Of a stretch of DNA of 64,000 bases, positions 18,519-27,961 are shown piece by piece. The notes under the pieces were generated by a model. It did not search any database. It was not told the DNA's origin and worked only from the letters and a program-made list of their open reading frames with translations. The stretch is from Natronolimnohabitans sp. A-GB9. GTDB taxonomy: Archaea > Halobacteriota > Halobacteria > Halobacteriales > Natrialbaceae. The DNA is taken from positions 62,001 through 126,000 of the forward strand of contig NZ_JAVDDV010000010.1 of the NCBI RefSeq assembly GCF_030848565.1, given 5' to 3'. Position 1 is the stretch's first letter, and each line of letters opens with the position of its first letter. A program made the position numbers and the translations under genes.

Positions 18519-19499
18519 TTACTCGGCCTGGAGGGCCGTTTCGAGCGACGGGAGGTTGATTTCGTAGAAGTGGTCCATGTAGCCCCAGTCCGGTTCCATC
18601 GTGATGCCGGTGTCGAGTTCCGGGGCTCCGTCGATCTGCGTTTCGATGGGGGAAAGCGGGAGGATCTCTGCACCCGTCTCCTCGGCCAGCGACTCGGCGA
18701 GCTTTGCCGGCTCGCCCACGTCGTAGAGGACGTGTTCGATGTCCCGTTCGTCCATGAGCTCTTCGATCTCCTCGACTTCGTCCGGACTCGCCGAGTCGTC
18801 CGGCGACGTCCCGACGGGTGACTCCACCCGGATGTCGTACTGTTGGTACCACCACTGGAAGGAGTCGTGCGTCGCGACGACAATCGAATCGAGTTCCGCC
18901 CGGTCGACGATGTCCTGCATGTCCTCGTGGAGTTCCTGGAGTTCGTCGTTGAACGCTGCCGCGTTGTCCCGGTAGTATTCTTCGTTGTCGGGATCCATCT
19001 CGACGAGTCCGTCGGCGATGTTGTCGACGCCATCCTGACAGTAGACGGGATCCATCCACCAGTGTTCGTCGTTGTCTTCGGCGGGACTGTCGAAAAACTC
19101 GATTCCCTCCGAGGCGTCGATCACGGTCGTGTCGTCGTCCGCCTCGAGCTGTTCGGCAGCGTCGTCCTGCCAGGAAGCGAAATCCCGCATATAGACGAAG
19201 CCGCCAGCGTGGTCGATGTCTTCGACCGTCGCCGGCTCGGGGTTCCAGTCGTGACCGTGTTTACCGACAGGGACGATGTCGAACGACTCGAGCGTGTCGT
19301 CGTCCTCTCCTACCACTTGCCGGGTAAAATCCCAGAGCGCTGGCATCGATGCAATGACGGTGTTCTCGTCGACGTCGAGTTCCGGATCGTCGTCGCCGCC
19401 GAGACAGCCTGCCAGTCCCGCGACGAGCGTCCCACCGCCCAGCAGCGTGAAATCTCTCCGCGACAGTGCGCCAGTGCGTTGGTTCGAGTTCTTTGTCAT
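18519..19499 (-). CDS. Metal ABC transporter substrate-binding lipoprotein (ZnuA/MntC-like)
   Basis: A 326-residue cluster A-I binding protein. The N-terminus has a Tat twin-Arg (SRRDFTLLGGG) followed by a lipobox (LAGCLGG), as usual for haloarchaeal lipoproteins on the outer face of the membrane. Candidate metal ligands are the His residues in GKHGHDWNP, DEHWWMDP and ATHDSFQWW plus an acidic residue near the C-terminus. The His-rich loop of many dedicated zinc binders is absent and the loops are acidic instead. It is the first gene of the operon, with a DtxR-type palindrome about 55 bp upstream. The ATG at 19499 is favoured over one three codons upstream. Confidence 0.9.
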   Translation of the reverse strand: MTKNSNQRTGALSRRDFTLLGGGTLVAGLAGCLGGDDDPELDVDENTVIASMPALWDFTRQVVGEDDDTLESFDIVPVGKHGHDWNPEPATVEDIDHAGGFVYMRDFASWQDDAAEQLEADDDTTVIDASEGIEFFDSPAEDNDEHWWMDPVYCQDGVDNIADGLVEMDPDNEEYYRDNAAAFNDELQELHEDMQDIVDRAELDSIVVATHDSFQWWYQQYDIRVESPVGTSPDDSASPDEVEEIEELMDERDIEHVLYDVGEPAKLAESLAEETGAEILPLSPIETQIDGAPELDTGITMEPDWGYMDHFYEINLPSLETALQAE

Positions 19500-19552
19500 C
19501 ACCACCACCTTCCGCCAACTAGTACAAGAGTTTTCCGAACAAAATAGATGAA

Positions 19553-19566
19553 TTAGCCTAGTCTAA
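19553..19566. promoter_or_regulatory. DtxR/SirR-type operator upstream of the metal transporter operon
   Basis: TTAGCCTAGTCTAA is an imperfect palindrome extended by AATT on both sides (AATTAG...CTAATT, 19551-19568). It shares TTAGnCnnGnCTAA with the site at 20347-20360 upstream of the regulator gene. Position and match suggest metal-dependent repression of the transporter by the adjacent DtxR-family protein. Confidence 0.75.
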
Positions 19567-19620
19567 TTCCGTTGTGTAATAGTACAGTCTGGGGTTCGCC
19601 AGACTGACTGGTCCGTCGTT

Positions 19621-20292
19621 CTACTTCGTGACGGCTCGAGCACCGATACGCCGGGCGACGTGGGTCGGCAACGCAACGGACGTATCTGTCGACGATGGAA
19701 CGACGGTCACCAGATCGATGGGCGACACCTCGTCGACGACGAGTCGCGTCCCCGGACCGATTCGATGTTGCGAGAGGTACTCGCGAACGTCCGGATCCCG
19801 GTGTGGCACCTGTTCGACGGTCACGTTGTCACCGGGTTCGTACTCGGTTAATGGGGTGTACGGCGACTCGTCGGGCATCCGCAGGTCTGCGTCCGGAATT
19901 GGATCACCGTGTGGGTCCGTCGCCGGTTCGCCGAGAAATCTTGCCAGCCGTCGCGTGAACTCGTCGCTGACGTGGTGCTCGAGGCGGTCGGCTTCGTCGT
20001 GGACCGTCGACCACGAGTAGTCGAGATACTCCATCAGAAACGTCTCCAACAGTCGGTGGTTCCTGACGAGCTGGAGGACGATCTCCTCACCACGGTCGGT
20101 CAACTCGACGCCCTGGTACGGGGTGTAGTCGACGAGTCCACGCTCGTCGAGCGAGTCGAGCATGCTCGTGACCGTCGGTGAGGTTACGTCGAGTTCCTCA
20201 CTGATCTCGGTCGTTCGAACCGAACGGCCGTACTCGTCCTCGAGATGGTAGATCGCTTTGAGATAGTCCTCTGCAACCGGACTGAGATCCAT
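19621..20292 (-). CDS. sirR: DtxR/SirR-family metal-dependent transcriptional regulator
   Basis: A 223-residue repressor. An N-terminal winged helix (MDLSPVAEDYLKAIYHLE; ISEELDVTSPTVTSMLDSL) is followed by a metal-binding dimerisation domain with ligands such as NHRLLETFLMEYLDY and HDEADRLEHHVSDEFTRRL. A C-terminal FeoA/SH3-like domain (GTRLVVDEVSP) completes the three-domain plan of DtxR/MntR/IdeR. It stands directly upstream of the metal transporter operon on the same strand but has its own promoter. A TATA-like AAATATAC and an operator precede it, indicating autoregulation. Mn2+ rather than Fe2+ is the likely co-repressor by analogy with Halobacterium SirR. Confidence 0.9.
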   Translation of the reverse strand: MDLSPVAEDYLKAIYHLEDEYGRSVRTTEISEELDVTSPTVTSMLDSLDERGLVDYTPYQGVELTDRGEEIVLQLVRNHRLLETFLMEYLDYSWSTVHDEADRLEHHVSDEFTRRLARFLGEPATDPHGDPIPDADLRMPDESPYTPLTEYEPGDNVTVEQVPHRDPDVREYLSQHRIGPGTRLVVDEVSPIDLVTVVPSSTDTSVALPTHVARRIGARAVTK

Positions 20293-20346
20293 TATCCTAA
20301 AGTTCGATTAGATGACTAAGTATATTTCCTAGCTCCAGAGATGGAT

Positions 20347-20360
20347 TTAGACCAGGCTAA
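20347..20360. promoter_or_regulatory. DtxR/SirR-type operator upstream of the regulator gene
   Basis: TTAGACCAGGCTAA matches the TTAGnCnnGnCTAA pattern of the transporter operator and lies 55 bp upstream of the repressor start. Autoregulation is inferred. Confidence 0.7.
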
Positions 20361-20496
20361 TTATTCTCCCGTGGGGACGAGACCCGTCTAGTTCCACCAC
20401 CGTAGCGATCGACACTGACGGCTGGGACGCCGCTCGAGGGACAGTACCGAATTGCCGACTCGAAACCTTATAACGCCGTCTCGAACTATCCCCTCC

Positions 20497-21285
20497 ATGC
20501 TCACGTTCATCGGGCTCGGACTCTACGACGAGCGCTCGATCACCGTCGAGGGCCAGGAAGCGCTACGAAATGCTGATCGGGCCTACGCCGAGTTCTACAC
20601 CAGCAAGCTGATCGGAACGTCCGTCGACGACCTCGAGTCCCACCACGGGATCGACATCGAGGTCCGGGACCGGGCGGGGGTCGAACAACACCCCGAAGAC
20701 ATCCTCGAGGCCGCCGAGACGGAGGATGTGGCCTTCCTGACCGCGGGCGATACGATGATCTCGACGACTCACGTCGATCTGCGGCTGCGGGCTCACGAAC
20801 GCGGCATCGAGACGCGGGTGATCCACGGCGTGACAGCCCAGACGGCAACCAGTTCGCTGACCGGACTCCAGAACTACCGCTTCGGAAAGGCGACGACGCT
20901 CCCCTTCCCCTACGCCCACGGGGCCGACGGGCTTCCCGCAAGCGTCACGGAGACGATCGACGCGAACCGCGAGGACGGTCTGCACACGGTCGTCTATCTC
21001 GACATTAAAGTCGGCCACGAACGAACCGAAGAGGACGAGTACATGACCGCAGACGTCGGTGCCGAACTCCTGGCCGAGGAGTATCCCGACCTCGTCGGCG
21101 TCGTCGTCGCCCGCGCGGGCAGCCCCGATCCGCTGGTCGAGGCCGGCACGATGACCGACCTCGCCGAGCGCGAGTTCGGTGATCCGCTGCACCTGCTCGT
21201 CGTCCCCGGGGAGTGTCACCTGCTCGAGGCCGACGCACTCGTCGAACTCGCGGGTGCAGACCGGGACGCGTTGGACGTCGTCTGA
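20497..21285 (+). CDS. dphB: Diphthine synthase DphB
   Basis: A 262-residue SAM-dependent methyltransferase of the tetrapyrrole methylase fold that methylates the modified His of elongation factor 2 during diphthamide synthesis. Recognisable elements are MLTFIGLGLYDERSITV at the start, the Gly-rich AFLTAGDTMISTTH segment near residue 87, and RVIHGVTAQTATSSLTGLQNYRFGK, all typical of DphB. The ATG at 20497 starts exactly at the conserved first strand. The TGA stop is immediately followed by a palindromic element. Confidence 0.95.
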   Translation: MLTFIGLGLYDERSITVEGQEALRNADRAYAEFYTSKLIGTSVDDLESHHGIDIEVRDRAGVEQHPEDILEAAETEDVAFLTAGDTMISTTHVDLRLRAHERGIETRVIHGVTAQTATSSLTGLQNYRFGKATTLPFPYAHGADGLPASVTETIDANREDGLHTVVYLDIKVGHERTEEDEYMTADVGAELLAEEYPDLVGVVVARAGSPDPLVEAGTMTDLAEREFGDPLHLLVVPGECHLLEADALVELAGADRDALDVV

Positions 21286-21366
21286 GACGGTCCCCTGTCG
21301 TCACGTCTTGCCGATCGCCGACCCCGCCCTGGGGATCGGCGGGACAGCGGGACAGAAGCCGGTATG
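21285..21366. repeat. Palindromic intergenic element (ACGG-type), stop-codon anchored
   Basis: It begins at the last base of the dphB stop (TGAGACGGTCCCCTGTCGTC). It contains the GCCGATCGCC...GGATCGGCGG inverted repeat and ends GACAGAAGCCGGTAT. It belongs to the same subfamily as the elements at 37225 and 50581. Confidence 0.7.
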
Positions 21367-21396
21367 AGATGCCGCGATTCGCGCTCGCCGCGACTC

Positions 21397-21476
21397 ATAC
21401 TGCCGGACAGCAGTCACTGAAACGTATTCGCCAGACGGGAGCGGCGACTGCGCACAGTAGTTCTGTCCGGCAGTAT
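21397..21476. repeat. Palindromic intergenic element, 80 bp, stop-codon anchored
   Basis: Perfect 14-bp ends ATACTGCCGGACAG/CTGTCCGGCAGTAT. It is identical to the element at 60972-61051 at about 71 of 80 positions, counted by eye. Its right end provides the last base of the TAA stop of the minus-strand hydrolase. Confidence 0.88.
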
Positions 21477-22561
21477 TACTCGAGGACGGCCTCGAGTTCC
21501 GCGAGGAAATCCCCTGGAACCTCGACGTGTGGCGTATGGCCGGTGTTCCCGAAAACGACCTCTTCGAACTCGCCGCCGGCGTCGGCGTACGCCTCGAGGA
21601 CGGCACGGGTCTGGTCGACCATCGGCTGTGGCGGGAAGACGTCCTCGCCGGGCCAGTCGGGGATCTCTCCCATCCGGCCGAGCGTTCCGATGTCGAAGAC
21701 GGACTCGTTGGAGACGATCTGGTCCGAGTCGCCACGGACCCACGTCACGGGCGGCTTGGCGTCGGGCTCGATCTCGGTGATCTCCTCGAGCGAGCAGTAC
21801 TTCGGCGAGATTGCGTTGTTGACGCCACGGTCGCCGGGTGCGACGCCGGGCCAGTTGTCACTCGGCGTCGAGTTGCCCGGATAGTTCTTCTCGCCCGTGA
21901 CAGTGTCGAGCATCCCCGTCAGGTACGACTCCTCTCGCTCCTCGTCGAAGACGTGACTCGGATCGACGTAGAAGGTCCGCAGGACCTTGCGCGGTGAGGA
22001 TTCGCCCTCTTCGCCGCGATCGCGCTCGGCCAGCCCCGCGACGAACTCGTCGTTGCCGAGCCCGCCGCCGGAGCCGGCGTAGTCGTCGAAACACGGCGTC
22101 CCCTCCTCGTCTTTCGTCCCGCCGAAGCCGTAGGGCGAGAGCGGGTTGACCAGGACGAGTTCGTCGACGGCCTCGGGGTTGTCGATCGCATACCGCATCG
22201 CGACGCCGCCACCGTTGGACCAGCCGACCAGCGTGACCGACTCCTCGTCTTCGAGGTCCAGTTCCGAGAACAGCGTTCGGAGATCGCCCGCGAAATCGCC
22301 GAGGCCATTTGTCGCGTCGACGGGTCTGGTCTCCGAGTCGCCGTACCCTCGCAGGTCGGGCGCGACGGCGCGATACCGATCCGGCAACTCGACCATGACG
22401 TCCTCGAAAAATCGCGAGGACGAGACGTTACCGTGAACGAAGACGACGGGGCCCTCGGTCTCGGCCGAATCGGCCCCGCCGGACTCGAGGAAGTGGGTCT
22501 CGAGGCGGTCGGTCTCGACGATTCGTGATTGTACGCCGGCGAGGGTATCGTCCCGGGTCAT
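21476..22561 (-). CDS. Alpha/beta-fold hydrolase
   Basis: A 361-residue hydrolase. Visible are an oxyanion segment PVVFVHGNVSSSRFFEDV near residue 35, DLRGYGDSETRP, the nucleophile elbow GWSNGGGVAMRYA (Ser near residue 120), an acidic residue in a late loop (WVRGDSDQIV) and the catalytic His in FGNTGHTPHVE near the C-terminus. No signal peptide is seen. At about 360 residues it is longer than the usual 260-300, the extra length being a cap region rich in Glu and Tyr. Substrate unknown; an esterase or epoxide-hydrolase-like enzyme would fit. Confidence 0.82.
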   Translation of the reverse strand: MTRDDTLAGVQSRIVETDRLETHFLESGGADSAETEGPVVFVHGNVSSSRFFEDVMVELPDRYRAVAPDLRGYGDSETRPVDATNGLGDFAGDLRTLFSELDLEDEESVTLVGWSNGGGVAMRYAIDNPEAVDELVLVNPLSPYGFGGTKDEEGTPCFDDYAGSGGGLGNDEFVAGLAERDRGEEGESSPRKVLRTFYVDPSHVFDEEREESYLTGMLDTVTGEKNYPGNSTPSDNWPGVAPGDRGVNNAISPKYCSLEEITEIEPDAKPPVTWVRGDSDQIVSNESVFDIGTLGRMGEIPDWPGEDVFPPQPMVDQTRAVLEAYADAGGEFEEVVFGNTGHTPHVEVPGDFLAELEAVLE

Positions 22562-22666
22562 AGGCCGCGGTACCACGCCCCCCGCAATAACTGTCAGCCC
22601 TGAGACTCGCGGTCCCGGCCTGCAGTCGGGCGTCCGTCGCCGGTGTCATCACTCCGGCAGTAAGTA

Positions 22667-23650
22667 TTACAGTCGCTCGATGATCGCCTGGGTGACGTCT
22701 TCGGTCGAGGCGTCACCGCCCAGGTCGGGCGTCCGCGGTCCGTTCTCGAGGGTGTCCTCGACCGCTTCGTGGACGGCCACGCTCTCCTCGTCGTAGCCGA
22801 GGTGCTCGAGCATCATGGCGGCGGAGATGATCGTTGCGGCCGGGTTGGCGACGCCCTCGCCGGCGATGTCTGGGGCGGTGCCGTGGACGGGTTCGAACAG
22901 CGCGCGCTCGGGACCGACGTTGGCGCTAGGAAGCAGGCCGAGCCCGCCGACGAGGCCGGCAGCGAGGTCCGAGAGCACGTCGCCCGCGAGGTTCGGGCAG
23001 ACGACGACGTCGAACTGTTCGGGATCGAGACAGACCCGCGTCGCGAACGCGTCCATCAACACTTCGTCGGTCTCGACACCGTTCTCGTCGGCTACGTCCT
23101 TGACGGTGTCGCGGAACAGGCCGTCGGTCTCGCGCATGACGTTTGCCTTGTGGACGATCGAGAATCCGTCGTGGTCGTCGGCCTCGGCGACGTAGTCACA
23201 GGCGAACTCGGCGAGCTGCTCGGAGGCCGACTCGGTGACGACCCGTGTCAGCGTCGACACGTCCTGGGTCAGTCGGTCCTCGTGGCCCGCGTAGACGCCT
23301 TCGGTGTTCTCCCGCAGGAAGACCAGATCCGTCTCGGGACGAACGGCGTCGATCCCCGGATACGCCTTCGCCGGCCGGATGTTGACGAACGAGTCGACGG
23401 CTTCCCGAAGTGGGAGGATGACGTCCGCGGCCGTCTCGCCGGCCGCGCCGAACAGCGTCGCGTCGGCCGACGCCGCCAGCTCGTAGGTCTCGGCTGGCAG
23501 CGCCTCGCCGGTCTCTTCCTTTACCGCGTCGCCCGCGTCGGCCTCGACGAACTCGAAGTCGATCTCGAGGGCCTCGAGGACGTCGACTGCGGCCGGCGTC
23601 ACTTCCTGCCCGATTCCGTCGCCCGGAATGACGGCGATTTCGTGAGTCAT
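22667..23650 (-). CDS. leuB: 3-isopropylmalate dehydrogenase
   Basis: A 327-residue beta-decarboxylating dehydrogenase that oxidises 3-isopropylmalate with NAD+ in leucine synthesis. It opens [14 protein letters not shown] and has the substrate-binding segment [16 protein letters not shown] segment typical of archaeal Leu[21 protein letters not shown], follows near residue 110. The metal ligands are in [29 protein letters not shown], and the cofactor loop is [18 protein letters not shown]. The ATG at 23650 is chosen over one two codons earlier. It is the last gene of the leu-ilv block, 126 nt after leuD, so it may have its own promoter. A homologous isocitrate or homoisocitrate role is excluded mainly by context. 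Confidence 0.92.
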   Translation of the reverse strand: MTHEIAVIPGDGIGQEVTPAAVDVLEALEIDFEFVEADAGDAVKEETGEALPAETYELAASADATLFGAAGETAADVILPLREAVDSFVNIRPAKAYPGIDAVRPETDLVFLRENTEGVYAGHEDRLTQDVSTLTRVVTESASEQLAEFACDYVAEADDHDGFSIVHKANVMRETDGLFRDTVKDVADENGVETDEVLMDAFATRVCLDPEQFDVVVCPNLAGDVLSDLAAGLVGGLGLLPSANVGPERALFEPVHGTAPDIAGEGVANPAATIISAAMMLEHLGYDEESVAVHEAVEDTLENGPRTPDLGGDASTEDVTQAIIERL

Positions 23651-23776
23651 ACCCAACCATCACGCCGGGTATGAAAAGAGGGTATCGATACGGTGATCGA
23701 GGCCGGAATCGATCTCGATTGGTGGCACCCGATATCAGTCGACGGTTGCGTCTGAGCGACGATCGGCTACGCTACA

Positions 23777-24508
23777 CTATTCGGCTTCCGGAATCGCTTC
23801 CTCGGGAACGTAGGGCAGTTCCTCGGCCAACTTCGTGACTTCGCCGGCGTTGGACTTCATCAGTGCCGTCGTGTCCCAGACACCCTCGACTAAGGCCTTG
23901 CGCTGGGCGTCGTCGACGGTGACGTCGATCGTCTTCCCGTCGTAGGTGACGGTTTCGGCGTCGACGTCGATCTCGATCTCCTCGTCGGGGTTTGCTTCGA
24001 CCCAGTCCTGTAGTTCCTGGATCGTTTCGCTGTCGGCGGTGACGGTCGGAATGCCGAGTGCCAGACAGTTACCCGCGAAGATCTCGGCGAAGCTCTCACC
24101 GATGATCGCGTCGATCCCCCAGCGCATCAGCGCCTGGGGTGCGTGCTCGCGCGAGGAGCCACAGCCGAAGTTACTGTTGACGACCATCACCGAGGAGTCC
24201 TGGTACTGCTCCTCGTTGAACGGGTGGTCTTTGGGGTCGTCGTTCTCGTCGAAGCGCAGGTCGAAGAAGGCGAACTCTCCTAACCCGTCGAAGGTGACGA
24301 CCTTCATAAACCGTGCGGGAATGATCTGGTCGGTGTCGATGTCGTTACCGCGGATCGGAACGCCCGAACCGGAGACGTGATCGACTTCGGGAATCTCGAC
24401 GTCGTCGCCGCCGTCAGTTCGAATCTCTCGAACCTCGGCGTCGATACTCGCGGGCGTTCGCCCACTCGCTCGTTCCGAGGCCTCGCGGTGCTCGTCCTCG
24501 TGACTCAT
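23777..24508 (-). CDS. leuD: 3-isopropylmalate dehydratase small subunit
   Basis: A 243-residue aconitase swivel-domain protein. The core starts with [24 protein letters not shown] near residue 47 and contains [32 protein letters not shown]. An N-terminal extension of about 45 acidic residues makes it longer than typical LeuD (about 200 residues or fewer). With LeuC it isomerises 2- to 3-isopropylmalate. It overlaps leuC by 4 nt (ATGA). Confidence 0.93.
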   Translation of the reverse strand: MSHEDEHREASERASGRTPASIDAEVREIRTDGGDDVEIPEVDHVSGSGVPIRGNDIDTDQIIPARFMKVVTFDGLGEFAFFDLRFDENDDPKDHPFNEEQYQDSSVMVVNSNFGCGSSREHAPQALMRWGIDAIIGESFAEIFAGNCLALGIPTVTADSETIQELQDWVEANPDEEIEIDVDAETVTYDGKTIDVTVDDAQRKALVEGVWDTTALMKSNAGEVTKLAEELPYVPEEAIPEAE

Positions 24509-25926
24509 ACGGTAGTCACCTCCTTCAGTTCGCGCACGTCAGTTACCTCTCCGTTCAGTGCCGCGGCAGCGACCATCTGTGGGTTCATCAGAACGGTCCG
24601 GCCGTCCTTGCTGCCCTGGCGGCCGATGAAGTTTCGGTTCGAGGAGGAGGCACAGGCCTCGTCGCCCTCGAGTTGGTCTTCGTTCATCCCCAGACACATC
24701 GAACAGCCGGCGTTGCGCCACTCGAATCCGGCTTCCTCGAAGGTGTCTTTCAGGCCTTCTTCCTCGGCGGCCTCCTGGACCCGCTGGCTGCCGGGGACGA
24801 CCATCGCGCGGACGTCGTCGTGGACCTCACGGCCCTCGATGATGTTCGCCGCACGGCGCAGGTCTGGCAGTCGGGCGTTCGTACAGGACCCCAGGAAGGC
24901 GACGTCGATCTCGTAGCCTTCCATCGTCTCGCCGGGCTCGACGCGCATGTGCTCCTGTGCGCGTCGGGCCGTGTCCTGTTTGTCCTCGGGCAGCGCTTCG
25001 GGTTCCGGAATCGGATCGGTCACGCCGACGCCCTGTCCGGGCGTGGTGCCCCAGGTGACGACCGGCTCGAGCTCGCTCGCGTCGATGGTGACGACGTCGT
25101 CGTACTCGGCGTCGTCGTCGCTTGTGATCGACTCCCAGTAGGGTTTGAGCTCGTCGAACTTCTCGGGGTTGTCCTGGAAGTAGTCGGTCGCTTCGAGCCA
25201 CTCGTAGGTGGTCTCGTCGGGGTTGACATAGCCCGCACGGGCGCCGCCCTCGATCGACATGTTACAGATCGACATCCGACCTTCCATTCCGAGGTTCTCG
25301 ATGGCCTCGCCGGCGTACTCGTAGACGTAGCCGACGCCGCCTTCGGTACCGAGTCGGCGGATGATCTCGAGGATGATGTCTTTCGCTTCGACACCGTCGC
25401 CGAGTTCGCCGTCGACCTCGATCTTGCGGACCTGCTGTTTCTCCATGGCGACGGTGCCCGTCGCGAGCACGTCCCGGATCTGGCTGGTCCCGATCCCGAA
25501 GGCGAGTGCGCCGAAGGCGCCGTGAGTCGAGGTGTGGGAGTCCCCACAGACGATCGTCTTGCCGGGCTGGGTCAGCCCCTGCTCCGGTCCGATGACGTGG
25601 ACGATCCCCTGATCGCCCGTCGAGGGGTCCGAAAAGTCGATGCCCGCCTCACGGACGTTCTCCTCGAGTTCGGCCATCATCGTCTCGGCCGCGTCGTTCT
25701 CGTAGGGTCGGTCGCGGTTGGCCGTGGGGACGATGTGGTCGACCGTCGCGTGGGTCAGGTCGGGATAGGCGACCTCGAGGTCGCGCTCGCGGAGCATCCC
25801 GAACGCCTGCGGACTCGTGACCTCGTGGATGAGGTGGAGTCCGACGAACAGCTGGTCCTGTCCCGTCGGCAGCGTCGTTACTTTGTGTCGATCCCAAACC
25901 TTGTCGTACAGTGTGCGTTCGCTCAT
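24505..25926 (-). CDS. leuC: 3-isopropylmalate dehydratase large subunit
   Basis: A 473-residue aconitase-family protein carrying the [4Fe-4S] cluster. It starts with [12 protein letters not shown] and has [15 protein letters not shown]. The cluster Cys residues are in [14 protein letters not shown] and [14 protein letters not shown], with [22 protein letters not shown] near the end. It overlaps the 99-residue ORF upstream and leuD downstream by 4 nt each. Confidence 0.95.
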   Translation of the reverse strand: MSERTLYDKVWDRHKVTTLPTGQDQLFVGLHLIHEVTSPQAFGMLRERDLEVAYPDLTHATVDHIVPTANRDRPYENDAAETMMAELEENVREAGIDFSDPSTGDQGIVHVIGPEQGLTQPGKTIVCGDSHTSTHGAFGALAFGIGTSQIRDVLATGTVAMEKQQVRKIEVDGELGDGVEAKDIILEIIRRLGTEGGVGYVYEYAGEAIENLGMEGRMSICNMSIEGGARAGYVNPDETTYEWLEATDYFQDNPEKFDELKPYWESITSDDDAEYDDVVTIDASELEPVVTWGTTPGQGVGVTDPIPEPEALPEDKQDTARRAQEHMRVEPGETMEGYEIDVAFLGSCTNARLPDLRRAANIIEGREVHDDVRAMVVPGSQRVQEAAEEEGLKDTFEEAGFEWRNAGCSMCLGMNEDQLEGDEACASSSNRNFIGRQGSKDGRTVLMNPQMVAAAALNGEVTDVRELKEVTTV

Positions 25927-26222
25927 TCCTCGTCCTCTACAGGGTCTACAGTGTGATCTCGCCCGCGCTCGAAGACGCGGTTCGCGTCGTCTGCGTCGTG
26001 TGGCGGCGTGTGATCGACGTCCGCCATCGTCTCGGTCGGTCGCTCGGCTGTGCGTCCGTTCGAATCGGCCGCGGCCGCCTCGCCGCCCTCGGCCCGTCGC
26101 TGTCCGCCGTCGGCGGCGACGGTTGGGCCGCGCCTGAACAGCCGACCAGCCGTCTCCCCGGTGTAGGGGTTGGTGTGGCTGACGTCGGCCATCGTGTCGG
26201 TCGTCGGTTCGTTCTGGCTCAT
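25923..26222 (-). CDS. Small acidic protein with an internal duplication, between ilvC and leuC
   Basis: A 99-residue hydrophilic protein of unknown function. It contains two related blocks: [22 protein letters not shown] (about residues 11-32) and [22 protein letters not shown] (about residues 66-87), joined by an Ala/Glu-rich linker. There is no signal or membrane segment. The ATGA overlap with leuC and the 34-nt gap from ilvC place it firmly inside the branched-chain operon, so it is likely expressed and may be an accessory or assembly factor. Codon bias agrees with its neighbours. Confidence 0.78.
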   Translation of the reverse strand: MSQNEPTTDTMADVSHTNPYTGETAGRLFRRGPTVAADGGQRRAEGGEAAAADSNGRTAERPTETMADVDHTPPHDADDANRVFERGRDHTVDPVEDEE

Positions 26223-26256
26223 TGTGGTAGTCGGTAGTCGATGGTCGTACTCGATT

Positions 26257-27309
26257 TCAGTCGTCGGCCTGGGCCTGGACCGGCTCGTCCTCGGCGTCCG
26301 ATTCCTCGTCGGCCCACGCGAACAGGTCGCGCAGTCGCTCGCCGACCTCTTCGATCTCGTGGTTCTGTTCGGCCTGGCGGAGCTGGCTGTAGGTCGGTCG
26401 TCCGGCCTGGTTCTCGAGGATCCACTCGCGGGCGAACTCGCCGTTCTGGACCTCTTCTAAGACCTCGTCCATGTTCTCGCGGACGTGCTCGTCGACGATG
26501 CGCTCACCGCGGGTGAGACCGCCGTACTCGGCCGTATCGGAGACGGAGTTCCACATCTCCATGTTCCCGCCCTCGTACATCAGGTCGACGATGAGTTTGA
26601 GCTCGTTCAGACACTCGAAGTAGGCGATCTCGGGCGAGTAGCCCGCGTCGACGAGCGCCTCGTAGCCGTGTTTGACGAGCGCGGTAACGCCGCCACACAG
26701 CACTGCCTGCTCGCCGAAGAGGTCGGACTCGACCTCTTCCTGGAACGTCGTCTCGATGACGCCGGCACGGGTACAACCGATTCCCTTCGCGTACGCGAGG
26801 GCCCGTTCTTCGGCGTCGCCCGTCGTGTCCTGGTAGATCGCCATCAGGCCGGGCGTTCCCTCGTCGTTCTCGTAGTTTCGTCGGACGAGGTGGCCCGGGC
26901 TCTTCGGCGCGACCATCGTCACGTCGACGTCCTCCGGTGGCTGGATCTGGTTGTAGTGGATGTTCAGCCCGTGGGCGAACTGGAGGGTGTCGCCGCTCTC
27001 GAGGTTCGGTTCGATCGCGTTCTCGTAGACGTCCGACTGGACGGTGTCGGGAACGAGTACGGAGACGTAACTCGCCTGTGCGACCGCCTCGGCGGGCGTC
27101 GCAACCTCAAGTCCGTCGGCTTCGGCGGCCGACCGCGAAGAGGAGCTCTCACGGAGGCCGACGACCACGTCCACGCCGCTGTCCGAGAGGTTCAGCGCGT
27201 GGGCGTGTCCCTGGCTCCCATAGCCCAGTACGGCTACGGTCTCGTCGTCGAGCGTCGATACGTCTGCGTCGTCGTCGTAGTAGATGTCGGTGGTGAATTC
27301 GTCAGTCAT
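26257..27309 (-). CDS. ilvC: Ketol-acid reductoisomerase
   Basis: A 350-residue class I KARI. The Rossmann segment [21 protein letters not shown] is near residue 26, followed by [11 protein letters not shown], whose Arg and Ser residues favour NADPH. LAPDTVQ-like [12 protein letters not shown] and [20 protein letters not shown] follow, and the metal Asp/Glu residues lie in [13 protein letters not shown] and [20 protein letters not shown]. It converts acetolactate to dihydroxyisovalerate. It overlaps ilvN by 8 nt and has an acidic C-terminal tail. Confidence 0.96.
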   Translation of the reverse strand: MTDEFTTDIYYDDDADVSTLDDETVAVLGYGSQGHAHALNLSDSGVDVVVGLRESSSSRSAAEADGLEVATPAEAVAQASYVSVLVPDTVQSDVYENAIEPNLESGDTLQFAHGLNIHYNQIQPPEDVDVTMVAPKSPGHLVRRNYENDEGTPGLMAIYQDTTGDAEERALAYAKGIGCTRAGVIETTFQEEVESDLFGEQAVLCGGVTALVKHGYEALVDAGYSPEIAYFECLNELKLIVDLMYEGGNMEMWNSVSDTAEYGGLTRGERIVDEHVRENMDEVLEEVQNGEFAREWILENQAGRPTYSQLRQAEQNHEIEEVGERLRDLFAWADEESDAEDEPVQAQADD

Positions 27310-27961
27310 CGTCTGCTGGATACTCTTGTTGGGTCGATTGTTCGGTTGCCGATTCGGTTGCGCTGATAGGCGCCGCAGTCTCTTCGGTGCCGCGGGCGAG
27401 TGCCGTCGTGCCGGTTTGGGCGATCTCGCGGATCCCGAACTGGCTGAACGTCTCGATCGCAGCCTCGATCTTCTGGCGCGAGCCCGTGATCTGGAACGTC
27501 GCCGTCTCGGGACTCGAGTCGACGGTGGTCGCGTCGTACATCTCCGCGACGGCGCTGACCTGTGCGGGATCGTCGGCGTCGACTTTGATCAACGCAAGCT
27601 CTCGTTGCATCGCGTCGGGCTCGAGTTCCCGAACCGAGATCACCGGCACCAGCTTCCGCAGCTGCTTTTTGATCTGGTCGATGCCGGGATCTGGCTCCTC
27701 GACGACGACCGTGATCCGCGCACGTTCGTCGGTCTTCGTCGGTCCGACGGTCAGGCTTTCGATGTTGAACTGCCGTCTCGAGAACAGTGCCGAGACGTCC
27801 GACAGCACGCCGGGTTCGTGTTTGACCAGCGCCGAGATCACGGTCCGGCGTGGCTCGCGTTTCGCCTCGACCTCGGGGTCGATACGAATGCCCTGTTTGT
27901 TGCGTCGACCCTCGGGGGTCGGTCGTTCCTCCGGAGCCGGTCCCTCTAATCCTCGTTTCAT
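27302..27961 (-). CDS. ilvN: Acetolactate synthase small (regulatory) subunit
   Basis: A 219-residue protein with an N-terminal ACT domain ([35 protein letters not shown] at about residues 37-72) and a C-terminal IlvN domain ([34 protein letters not shown]). ACT domains bind the feedback inhibitor valine. Acidic or polar extensions at both ends are typical of haloarchaea. It overlaps ilvB by 4 nt and ilvC by 8 nt. Confidence 0.94.
   Translation of the reverse strand: MKRGLEGPAPEERPTPEGRRNKQGIRIDPEVEAKREPRRTVISALVKHEPGVLSDVSALFSRRQFNIESLTVGPTKTDERARITVVVEEPDPGIDQIKKQLRKLVPVISVRELEPDAMQRELALIKVDADDPAQVSAVAEMYDATTVDSSPETATFQITGSRQKIEAAIETFSQFGIREIAQTGTTALARGTEETAAPISATESATEQSTQQEYPADDD

Noticed and set aside
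24673-25956. 427-codon plus-strand frame opposite leuC
   Set aside because: Antisense shadow of a conserved enzyme gene, with no ribosome-binding site or family resemblance.
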